Under the pieces are notes generated by a model, which saw only the letters and a program-made list of their open reading frames with translations, did not search any database and was not told the origin of the DNA. From Bacillota bacterium (GTDB lineage Bacteria > Bacillota > Clostridia > Lachnospirales > Lachnospiraceae): a DNA stretch of 7,782 nt. Location: positions 1 to 7,782 of the forward strand of contig JAEZFH010000438.1 of assembly GCA_023437885.1 (NCBI GenBank), given 5' to 3'. Positions 1-5,317 of the stretch are shown in pieces (position 1 is the first letter of the stretch; each line of letters opens with the position of its first letter). The translations under genes and the position numbers were made by a program.

Positions 1-285
1 ATGTATCTTGCTCGGAGGGGCATTGGAATAGGTGGCAGAAAAGTCCTCCAAGCCCTGCGGAGCAATAAAATTAGCAAAAAGAGCTCCGGTGTATAAAAGT
101 GCCAATATAATAAAGCTGATCAAAGCCAGCTTATGTTTCAGTAGCTTCCTTCCCATCAACTGCCATTGGGAGGAGGTAAAATATTTCTCTTGCTTTGCCC
201 TCTCTTTTTCGAGCTTTCTTATTTCTCTTTCACTTAAATCCGCACTTTCGTGAGCAGATTTAATTGTTTGTTTCTCTCGGCTCAT
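1..285 (-). CDS. ABC transporter permease, OppC/DppC type (N-terminal 95 residues, cut by window edge)
   Basis: This is the second membrane subunit of a binding-protein-dependent importer of the oligopeptide/oligosaccharide (Opp/Dpp) class; it would pair with the permease just upstream to form the transmembrane channel. Visible are a charged cytoplasmic stretch (residues 1-50, rich in Lys/Glu/Arg), one transmembrane helix (about 52-74), and then the typical OppC N-terminal signature: a Phe-Ile-Ala-Pro element at 73-76 followed by an Asn-Ala-Pro-Pro-Ser run near 88-92. The ATG at 285-283 overlaps the TAA of the preceding gene by one base (TAATG), with GAGGAG eight bases upstream, so the start is secure and coupling is likely. 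The remaining roughly 200 or more residues, including the EAA loop, lie outside the window. The 50-residue hydrophilic lead before the first helix is longer than in short OppC proteins. The family call is firm; the substrate is not shown by this subunit. Confidence 0.92.
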   Translation of the reverse strand, partial: MSREKQTIKSAHESADLSEREIRKLEKERAKQEKYFTSSQWQLMGRKLLKHKLALISFIILALLYTGALFANFIAPQGLEDFSATYSNAPPSKIH

Positions 286-1277
286 TATTTACTCTCCTCT
301 AGAAGTCTAATCCTCGGGTCCAGAACCGCGAGCAGTAAATCGGATATCAGCGTACCGATTACTACCAGGGTAGCTGATATCAGCAGGATACCTCCTGATA
401 AATACACATCCTGAGATTGTAATGCCTTCAATAATATAGGTCCCTGGGTCGGCAGCATCAAAACGATTGCAGTAATCGTTGAACCATTGAAAATGCCGGA
501 AATCATGCCTCCAAGCCCGCTGACAATCGGATTCACCACTGCGCGCATTTCATATTTGTAGGTTATCGTTTTTTCACTTACTCCCTTTGCCCTTGTGCAA
601 AGGACATAGGGCTTTTCCTGCTCATCCAGCATCTGCGCACGTACGCTTCGGATTAACCCGCAGGCACCTGACATGCTGATAACAATCGTTGGTATAATTA
701 GCCGCTTGAGGAAGTCCAGGAATGTGGCCCAGGAGGTGATCCCCCCTTCCGGGAACAGTCCCATGATTGGCTTGCCCGTCCATTTATAGGACAGATACAT
801 CAAAAGAATCGCCAGTAGGAAATGAGGTACCGCCATACCGATAAATCCGACGAAGGTGAAAATATAATCTCCGACAGAGTATTGATGCTTCGCCGAATAG
901 ATAGCAATCGGAATTGCAATCAGATAGGTAACCACCAGGGTAATCAGTGAAATCATCAGGGTGGTCCCCAGGGTCTCACCGATTTTCACCAATACGCTTT
1001 GGTTATAATAAAAGGAGGTACCCCAGTCTCCTGTCACGATGCCGCCAAGCCAATCGGCATATTGTACTATAAAAGGACGGTCAACCTTATACATTGTACG
1101 CAGGTTTGCAATGTCCGCTTCTGTTACCGTCTCTCCCTGTGCAACCATATCGGTTACCAAGCTGTCCACAAAATCTCCGGGAGGAAGCTGTATCACAAAA
1201 AACACCACCAGGGTAATCATCAATAATGTGAAAAAAGCAAGTATAAGCCTTTTTCCAACATATCTCCATCTATCCAT
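285..1277 (-). CDS. ABC transporter permease, OppB/DppB type
   Basis: This 330-residue inner-membrane subunit belongs to a family-5 (Opp/Dpp) ABC importer, of normal family length. Six hydrophobic segments are visible at about 11-30, 102-128, 137-163, 189-207, 249-273 and 296-320. The first is followed by a large external loop containing Pro-Pro-Gly-Asp (32-35). Between helices lies the EAA loop that contacts the ATPase (about 221-258), with the core Thr-Arg-Ala-Lys-Gly (228-232). The C-terminus carries the family-typical Asp-Pro-Arg-Ile-Arg-Leu (320-325). Start at ATG 1277 is supported by GGTGAT five bases upstream. The gene lies 123 bp downstream of the solute-binding protein and overlaps the next permease by one base, forming a binding protein-permease-permease operon. 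ATPase genes are not in the window. They may lie further downstream, or a shared ATPase encoded elsewhere may be used, as is common for Gram-positive carbohydrate importers. Homologues carry peptides or oligosaccharides; the neighbouring sugar-type regulator favours a carbohydrate. Confidence 0.95.
   Translation of the reverse strand: MDRWRYVGKRLILAFFTLLMITLVVFFVIQLPPGDFVDSLVTDMVAQGETVTEADIANLRTMYKVDRPFIVQYADWLGGIVTGDWGTSFYYNQSVLVKIGETLGTTLMISLITLVVTYLIAIPIAIYSAKHQYSVGDYIFTFVGFIGMAVPHFLLAILLMYLSYKWTGKPIMGLFPEGGITSWATFLDFLKRLIIPTIVISMSGACGLIRSVRAQMLDEQEKPYVLCTRAKGVSEKTITYKYEMRAVVNPIVSGLGGMISGIFNGSTITAIVLMLPTQGPILLKALQSQDVYLSGGILLISATLVVIGTLISDLLLAVLDPRIRLLEESK
294..299 (-). promoter_or_regulatory. 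Ribosome binding site of the OppC-type permease
   Basis: GAGGAG lies eight bases before the ATG at 285, inside the last codons of the upstream permease. Together with the TAATG overlap it indicates translational coupling of the two channel subunits. Confidence 0.75.
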
Positions 1278-1282
1278 AACTT

Positions 1283-1288
1283 ATCACC
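1283..1288 (-). promoter_or_regulatory. Ribosome binding site of the OppB-type permease
   Basis: GGTGAT is five bases before the ATG. It pairs with the ATCACC end of the usual 16S rRNA anti-Shine-Dalgarno rather than with the core CCTCC, so it is weaker than the site of the solute-binding protein. An out-of-frame ATG at 1290-1288 just upstream is not the start. Confidence 0.55.
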
Positions 1289-1325
1289 ATTGAACCCTTC
1301 TCTGCTTCGTAGAGTGTCTGATCGT

Positions 1326-1370
1326 GGGCTTTTGTAAAACAGTTCGTTTCCTGTTGTCTTACAAAAGCCC
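1326..1370 (-). other. Intercistronic stem-loop between solute-binding protein and permease genes
   Basis: A perfect 12-bp stem pairs GGGCTTTTGTAA (1326-1337) with TTACAAAAGCCC (1359-1370). A further 5 bp pair AACAG (1338-1342) with CTGTT (1351-1355) across a 3-base bulge, leaving an 8-base loop. No U-run follows on the minus strand, so it is not a standard intrinsic terminator. In many importer operons such a structure protects the upstream binding-protein message from 3' decay or partly attenuates read-through, giving more binding protein than permease. That role is inferred here from position only. Confidence 0.7.
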
Positions 1371-1400
1371 GTAATCTTAATGCTGTATGCTATTTATTTC

Positions 1401-3491
1401 TTATTGTGCTATATATAATTGCTCGGGACGCATCATACTTGCGAATCTGTACTCATCAGCCCAAATAATATTAGCAGGGAAATTCTTTACCTTGTTATTT
1501 ATGAAGAAATTCATTGGCAGGGGAGCCAAAAAGCCGATAATCCATGTATTTTCCTTATGTAAATCATAAATTTTCTGAACATTTTGTGCAACAACGGAAT
1601 CTCTGCTCTCGCCGGACGCGGATGCAATCGCATCATAAGCATTGATCAGCTCAAGCATTGCTCTGGTAGGCTCTATACCACCGTTTGCTGTGGTCTTGCC
1701 ATCCTCATACCATTTGCCATATGCACCGTACCAGCAGCTGAAGTTACGCATCGGAACAATAATATCAGGGCGGATTGCAGGAGTGGTTATGCTGACACCT
1801 TCAAACTTCGCTTCAATATTATTAACCAGAATTGATTTTGCTATCTCTGCATCTACCTTATCGGATACTTTGACACCGATCGCCTTATATGCAGACTGCA
1901 GAAGAGTTATATAATCACCCTCCTTAGAAATATCATTCGTTGAAATAACAATTTCAACATCCTTGCTCGTACCCTTCATCTTACGGTAGGTACCTTCCGC
2001 CTTATTCCAGGGCTCTGTAATCTCATCCAGTAAAGCATTCGCTTTATCCACATCATACTCGGTCCATTTATTGGCCCATTCCGCATCATAGGAGGAAGAT
2101 CCTTCCGCAGGTGCCGCCTGGGCAGGCTTGGCCTGACCACTCATCAGGGTGGCATTCATAAGGTTCCTGTCAACGCTGATGGAGAGAGCTTCTCTAAAGC
2201 GAAGATCCTGGAACAGGGCTCGCTTATCCGGATCCTGCACTGTCTGACACAAAGCCAGAGCCGGCCCGCTCTGCCATTCGGGACGGAACCAGGGAACAAT
2301 GGTGTGAGATGCCTGCGTTGCAGTGGCTACTGTCGCATAATCACCAAATTCAACCCAGGAAATGTCGATCTCACCTGCCGTCTGTTTCAATACAACCTGG
2401 TCGGCATCGTTAATTATGATGAATTTTAAGCTGTCCAGATAGGGCAGCTGGCGTCCTTCGCTGTCTGTCTTCCAGAAATAAGGATTACGCACCAGCTCAT
2501 AGGTCTCACCAACCGCATTCCAATTATCCTTTACGGCAATAAAGCTCCTTATCTGGGGTACAATCGCATAGTCCCAATGATAATAGCCGATGTCCTTGCC
2601 CATGGTTCCATAATCTTCCCATACCTTGCCAAAATCCTTGTTTGCATTGGCAATCGCCTGCTCCTGTGTAATCAGAGGGAAGGTGGCATCGTCTGCTACA
2701 CCGTCTTTACGCGCCACATAATTAATATAAAAATGCTTCGGCAGGAACATCCATTTATTGTCTACCGCTACTGCTTCCGGGAAGTTCGGCTTCGGAGCAG
2801 CAAAGGTCACCGTAACGGTATAATCATCCACCTTGGCAAATTCCGCCCAATAACTCTTGCCGTCCTTCATTACCTGATAACAATTATACGGCTTGGAAGT
2901 ATAGGCCGGATAATAGCCCGGTTGATCCACTCCAATTGCAGTACGATCCTCATTCAGGGCCGGTGTTGACATATGATCATAATAGAAGATGATATCATCT
3001 GCTGTGAAAGGCTGCCCGTCAGACCACTTCATACCTTTTCGAAGTTCAATTGTCCACACGGTAGAATCTTCATTTGCATAATAACTCTTGCATGCATTTG
3101 CTTCCACTTCTCCGCTGCCGTCCTGTTTGAATCGGAACATGCTCTGTTCGGTATAAGGGCCCCAGGTCCAATGACCGCCATCATTCGTGGTAGCAGTAAT
3201 GCTTCCGCCATAGGTACCAAGTGATAAAATATCCGTTTCAACCATTACATCTTCTGCAGCCGGCAAGCGTTCCTCCAGCGCGGGAAGTGTTCCTGCAGTC
3301 ACCTGTTGTGCAAGCATGGGTGCTTCCTTGGCCGCATCCTCGGGAATTTCTTCTCCGCCGGTATTTTCCCCGGCTGCCGCCTGAGTAGGTTTCTGATTTC
3401 CGCTTTCCTTTGTTTCTGGTGCTTTGCTGCATGCTGACAGGGAGCCCGTCGCAAGAATCACCGCCAGCATAAGTGCTACTACTTTTTTCAT
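1401..3491 (-). CDS. Extracellular solute-binding lipoprotein, family 5 (probable oligosaccharide binder)
   Basis: This 696-residue surface lipoprotein captures the substrate for the permeases encoded downstream. A lipoprotein signal is clear: Met-Lys-Lys, a hydrophobic core (4-17), then the lipobox Leu-Ser-Ala-Cys with Cys21 as the lipidated residue. Residues 22-57 form a Gly/Glu/Gln/Pro-rich tether. A block with Ala-Gly-Thr-Leu-Pro and Glu-Glu-Arg-Leu-Pro (66-77) followed by Tyr-Gly-Gly (94-96) resembles the N-terminus of binding proteins used for plant-derived oligosaccharides. The family-5 core motif is at about 146-165 (Leu-Arg-Lys-Gly, Trp-Ser-Asp-Gly, Pro-Phe-Thr-Ala-Asp). It is longer than classical OppA/DppA (about 530-550 residues), in the range of oligosaccharide-type members. 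The ATG at 3491 is chosen because AAAGGAGG sits six bases upstream; a GTG at 3515 would place the ribosome site inside the gene and lengthen the signal peptide. It heads the operon, preceded by a long AT-rich control region. Family is certain; the ligand is inferred from subfamily resemblance and the LacI-like regulator, and a peptide ligand is not excluded. Confidence 0.93.
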   Translation of the reverse strand: MKKVVALMLAVILATGSLSACSKAPETKESGNQKPTQAAAGENTGGEEIPEDAAKEAPMLAQQVTAGTLPALEERLPAAEDVMVETDILSLGTYGGSITATTNDGGHWTWGPYTEQSMFRFKQDGSGEVEANACKSYYANEDSTVWTIELRKGMKWSDGQPFTADDIIFYYDHMSTPALNEDRTAIGVDQPGYYPAYTSKPYNCYQVMKDGKSYWAEFAKVDDYTVTVTFAAPKPNFPEAVAVDNKWMFLPKHFYINYVARKDGVADDATFPLITQEQAIANANKDFGKVWEDYGTMGKDIGYYHWDYAIVPQIRSFIAVKDNWNAVGETYELVRNPYFWKTDSEGRQLPYLDSLKFIIINDADQVVLKQTAGEIDISWVEFGDYATVATATQASHTIVPWFRPEWQSGPALALCQTVQDPDKRALFQDLRFREALSISVDRNLMNATLMSGQAKPAQAAPAEGSSSYDAEWANKWTEYDVDKANALLDEITEPWNKAEGTYRKMKGTSKDVEIVISTNDISKEGDYITLLQSAYKAIGVKVSDKVDAEIAKSILVNNIEAKFEGVSITTPAIRPDIIVPMRNFSCWYGAYGKWYEDGKTTANGGIEPTRAMLELINAYDAIASASGESRDSVVAQNVQKIYDLHKENTWIIGFLAPLPMNFFINNKVKNFPANIIWADEYRFASMMRPEQLYIAQ

Positions 3492-3497
3492 CTTTCT

Positions 3498-3505
3498 CCT
3501 CCTTT
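3498..3505 (-). promoter_or_regulatory. Strong ribosome binding site of the solute-binding protein
   Basis: AAAGGAGG is followed by a six-base spacer and ATG at 3491. This near-consensus site decides the start at 3491 over the in-frame GTG at 3515 and fits high expression of a binding protein. Confidence 0.88.
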
Positions 3506-3604
3506 TTAATTTCACCTCTTACATTTGTCATTTCGGCCAGTATTGCCCGCAAAATGCAAGCTTCGTATCCCAATACATTTTTCCGCTCCAGCCCTTTCAA
3601 CGAA

Positions 3605-3654
3605 TAATGTGTGAGATAAATATATTTAATTAAGTATATTTATCTCACACATTA
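3605..3654. repeat. 50-bp near-perfect palindrome, candidate operator or 5' mRNA hairpin
   Basis: Arms 3605-3624 and 3635-3654 are perfectly complementary over 20 bp (left arm TAATGTGTGAGATAAATATA). Inside them is one mismatched pair (T3625/G3634), and the centre TTAATTAA is self-complementary. The right half contains ATTAAGTATA (3629-3638), the 10-mer shared with two other promoter sites. It lies at the predicted start point of the proximal promoter, so it could act as a repressor site, as a 5' stabilising hairpin in the transporter mRNA, or both. No U-tract follows on either strand, which argues against a terminator. Confidence 0.85.
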
Positions 3655-3683
3655 ATAATATCATGATTTTCTTGTATTGTAAA
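3655..3683 (-). promoter_or_regulatory. Candidate proximal promoter of the transporter operon
   Basis: Minus-strand TTTACA (3683-3678) and TATTAT (3660-3655) are separated by 17 bp and each matches the sigma-A consensus at 5 of 6 positions. Predicted initiation near 3648 falls at the edge of the 50-bp palindrome. The surrounding sequence is so AT-rich that chance matches are common, which limits confidence. Confidence 0.5.
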
Positions 3684-3814
3684 TAAATTATTTATATATT
3701 TTATATAACTAAATTAGCATATCTATATTTATCTATGTGATTATTACTATTTTAATATAAATATTCTAAGTACTTATTAGTGCTTTTTTACTACTAATGT
3801 AATCTTTGTGTTTA

Positions 3815-3839
3815 ATTAAGTATACTAAATATACTTTAT
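3815..3839. promoter_or_regulatory. Candidate operator dyad for the GntR/LacI-type regulator (distal site)
   Basis: ATTAAGTATA (3815-3824) and TATACTTTAT (3830-3839) form an inverted repeat with 9 of 10 positions symmetrical and a 5-bp spacer. The 14-mer TTTAATTAAGTATA at 3811-3824 is repeated exactly at 3625-3638 inside the 50-bp palindrome. The dyad lies directly downstream of a -10 element (3857-3852), where a bound repressor would block initiation or early elongation. Confidence 0.55.
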
Positions 3840-3851
3840 GTTGGAGCTATA

Positions 3852-3860
3852 ATTATACCA
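3852..3860 (-). promoter_or_regulatory. Candidate distal promoter (extended -10) of the transporter operon
   Basis: The minus strand reads TGGTATAAT (3860-3852), a perfect TATAAT with the extended TG element. No good -35 is seen at 16-18 bp, which extended -10 promoters can tolerate. Initiation near 3845 would precede the dyad at 3815-3839 and give a leader of about 350 bases before the solute-binding protein. Confidence 0.45.
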
Positions 3861-4007
3861 GATATAAAATCGGTCTATCTGACTAGGCATATTAATAGTG
3901 TCTTCGACATTTTAACTCTCCAAGCCTCTGATCTATTAGGGGAATTAAAGGTTTCTTCTTAGGCTGCCCACTTATCGAGCCGAATGTACGCCCGCTGGTC
4001 ACATCAT

Positions 4008-4051
4008 AAAAAAGAAGAAACCCGGATAGATGCATCCCTTCTATCCGGGTT
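4008..4051 (-). terminator. Intrinsic terminator of the regulator gene
   Basis: An 11-bp stem pairs AACCCGGATAG (4019-4029) with CTATCCGGGTT (4041-4051) around an 11-base loop. On the minus strand it is followed by a pyrimidine-rich tract ending in six T (4013-4008). It begins 22 bases after the regulator stop codon and separates the regulator transcript from the transporter operon. On the plus strand the tail is weaker (five T after AGTCA), so activity in that direction is doubtful. Confidence 0.9.
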
Positions 4052-4073
4052 AGTCATTTTTCTCTCAAAACCG

Positions 4074-5168
4074 TTATCTCTCTTCCATTAAAATCGCTGG
4101 AATCGTAAACTCCGTCTCCGTGCTGATTTTATTTATCTGTGCCAGAAGCAATCCGATAACTTTTTCGGCCATAACTATTTCATTTTGCTTCATATGAGCC
4201 ACGGAAAGTCCTTGCGAACCGTCCACACAGCATATCTTTATCTCATCGCCAACTTTTGCACCAGCTCTTCTGGAGGCTTCCATAATCGCTGACATAAGAC
4301 TATACTCAGCACATACAATTCCATCAAGCCGCCCGCGATTATCAATTAGATAGTTCATCGCTTTTTCAATATTTTCTTCTTTCGGTGGATGCTGATAGAT
4401 GTTCTCATCAAAAATCAAGGTGCATTCCGGCAGTGTTTCTGCCATATATTCTGCTGCCGCCTCATAAAATCCATTCTTACGCTCCTGCAGAGATGAGGTT
4501 CCGATAATTTCCGATGAAAAGAAGCTTAATCTTTTACATCCCTGCTTGCAAAGATGCCCAACCAGAGTTTTGATAGCCTGTATGTTATCCGTACGGACTG
4601 ACGGAACCGAAATACCTTCCAGCTTTTTGTCGATTACCACCACCGGGAAGCCTTCCAGAATCAGCTTCAATATCTTCGGATTATAATATACCCCATGACA
4701 AGGCATAACAATCAGGCCTTCTATATTCGACTTCACCAAAAAATCAATTTCCTCCGTCTCTTTTTCCCTGTTATAGTAGGAAAATCTCGGAACAACCTTA
4801 TATCCCTCTTCCTCTGCTCGACGATCAATTCTATATAAAAGATCCAATCCAAACGAACTGGAGATATGCTCCATCACAAGGCCTATTATCCTGTCCGGCG
4901 AGATCGCACCTCTCTTTACCGTCTCCTCCGGCACCGGATTGCGCTCTTTCACAAAGGTTCCCACTCCCGGTATTCTTTGCAGCATCCCTTCCTCTTTCAG
5001 CATGCTCAATGCTTTCTTCACTGTAATCATACTGACTCCGAATTTACTTTTTAATTCGTCATCGGAAGGTATCTTTTCTCCCTCTCGATAGATATTATTT
5101 TCAATTTTTTTCTTCAAATCTTCATACAGCTGCACATACAAAAAATTGTCCCTGTCCAAAGCACGCAC
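4074..5168 (-). CDS. GntR-type DNA-binding regulator with LacI-like sugar-sensing domain (AraR-like architecture)
   Basis: This transcription factor of 364 residues is probably a repressor of the adjacent importer. Residues about 10-76 form a GntR winged helix-turn-helix: Leu-Tyr-Val-Gln-Leu-Tyr opening, Pro-Ser-Asp-Asp-Glu-Leu (34-39), recognition region near 44-57, and the wing with Gly-Val-Gly-Thr-Phe-Val (68-73). After a short linker, residues about 93-362 resemble the periplasmic-binding-protein-like effector domain of LacI proteins: Ile-Ile-Gly-Leu-Val at 94-98, Gly-Leu-Ile-Val-Met-Pro at 151-156, Val-Val-Val-Ile-Asp at 176-180, and an Asp-Asn at 194-195 after Val-Arg-Thr. This architecture is known from AraR of Bacillus, where a sugar releases the protein from DNA; the effector here is unknown. 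The start is GTG at 5168, but TTG at 5159 (361 residues) is better placed behind GAGGTG. The gene is monocistronic by layout, with its own promoter, a candidate operator at its start point and a terminator. Autoregulation is inferred from the shared ATTAAGTATA sites. Confidence 0.93.
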   Translation of the reverse strand: MRALDRDNFLYVQLYEDLKKKIENNIYREGEKIPSDDELKSKFGVSMITVKKALSMLKEEGMLQRIPGVGTFVKERNPVPEETVKRGAISPDRIIGLVMEHISSSFGLDLLYRIDRRAEEEGYKVVPRFSYYNREKETEEIDFLVKSNIEGLIVMPCHGVYYNPKILKLILEGFPVVVIDKKLEGISVPSVRTDNIQAIKTLVGHLCKQGCKRLSFFSSEIIGTSSLQERKNGFYEAAAEYMAETLPECTLIFDENIYQHPPKEENIEKAMNYLIDNRGRLDGIVCAEYSLMSAIMEASRRAGAKVGDEIKICCVDGSQGLSVAHMKQNEIVMAEKVIGLLLAQINKISTETEFTIPAILMEER

Positions 5169-5171
5169 CTC
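5166..5171 (-). promoter_or_regulatory. Possible ribosome binding site that would favour a TTG start for the regulator
   Basis: GAGGTG ends six bases before a TTG at 5159-5157 that is in frame with the regulator. The GTG of this hexamer (5168-5166) is itself the longer start choice but has only a weak GAG upstream. The alternative removes just three residues and leaves the DNA-binding domain intact. Confidence 0.4.
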
Positions 5172-5190
5172 ATTATTAATGTTTGTTTCA

Positions 5191-5209
5191 TATACTTAAT
5201 AGCATTATA
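5191..5209 (-). promoter_or_regulatory. Promoter -10 and overlapping candidate operator of the regulator gene
   Basis: The minus strand carries a perfect TATAAT (5209-5204) followed after three bases by ATTAAGTATA (5200-5191), identical to the two sites before the transporter operon but inverted relative to that operon's direction of transcription. Initiation would fall near 5197, inside the 10-mer. No convincing -35 is seen. TTTAATTAAA at 5221-5230 is a further, shorter similarity to the other sites. The arrangement is what negative autoregulation would look like. Confidence 0.55.
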
Positions 5210-5262
5210 CCTCAAACAAGTTTAATTAAAAAGTTCTTTTATAAGATTAAAGCATATAATTT

Positions 5263-5296
5263 AGGTGCCTTTTTGGCTGTATGCAAAAAGGCACCT
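5263..5296 (-). terminator. Stem-loop after the chemoreceptor gene, atypical terminator
   Basis: A perfect 13-bp stem pairs AGGTGCCTTTTTG (5263-5275) with CAAAAAGGCACCT (5284-5296) around an 8-base loop, starting about 21 bases after the chemoreceptor stop codon. Its position suits a 3' end. However, the T-run is inside the stem next to the loop and no U-run follows on either strand, so it may be an RNA-stability element or an inefficient terminator. Confidence 0.55.
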
Positions 5297-5317
5297 CATA
5301 ATTACTGTTTCCTGCTT

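Larger units (their letters stand above)
3492..4073. other. 582-bp intergenic control region, no convincing gene
   Basis: This gap between the regulator and the solute-binding protein is in two parts. From about 3605 to 3870 it is extremely AT-rich and holds the 50-bp palindrome, two candidate promoters and the second dyad. From about 3890 to 4060 base composition is closer to coding sequence; it holds the regulator's terminator and a 47-codon minus-strand reading frame (4035-3892) that I do not recognise and do not call as a gene. The untranslated leader of the transporter mRNA would be about 155 or 350 bases, depending on which promoter is used. Confidence 0.7.

Noticed and set aside
1336..1356. 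CcpA cre-like sequence in the intercistronic hairpin
   Set aside because: Key positions of the cre consensus (the leading TG and the trailing C) do not match, and it sits in the loop region of a stronger RNA structure.
3492..3515. Eight-codon longer start (GTG 3515) for the binding protein
   Set aside because: The added codons include the AGGAGG ribosome site for ATG 3491, and the longer start would place Arg-Arg-Arg in front of an already complete lipoprotein signal.
3238..3600. 120-residue minus-strand frame beginning at a TTG at 3600 and running through the start of the binding-protein gene
   Set aside because: It runs out of frame into the binding-protein gene, contains the strong ribosome site of that gene as codons, and has no ribosome site of its own.
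3608..3651. CRP-like TGTGA...TCACA ends of the 50-bp palindrome
   Set aside because: A CRP site needs a six-base gap; here the two blocks are about 30 bases apart, and Crp of that kind is not expected in this group.
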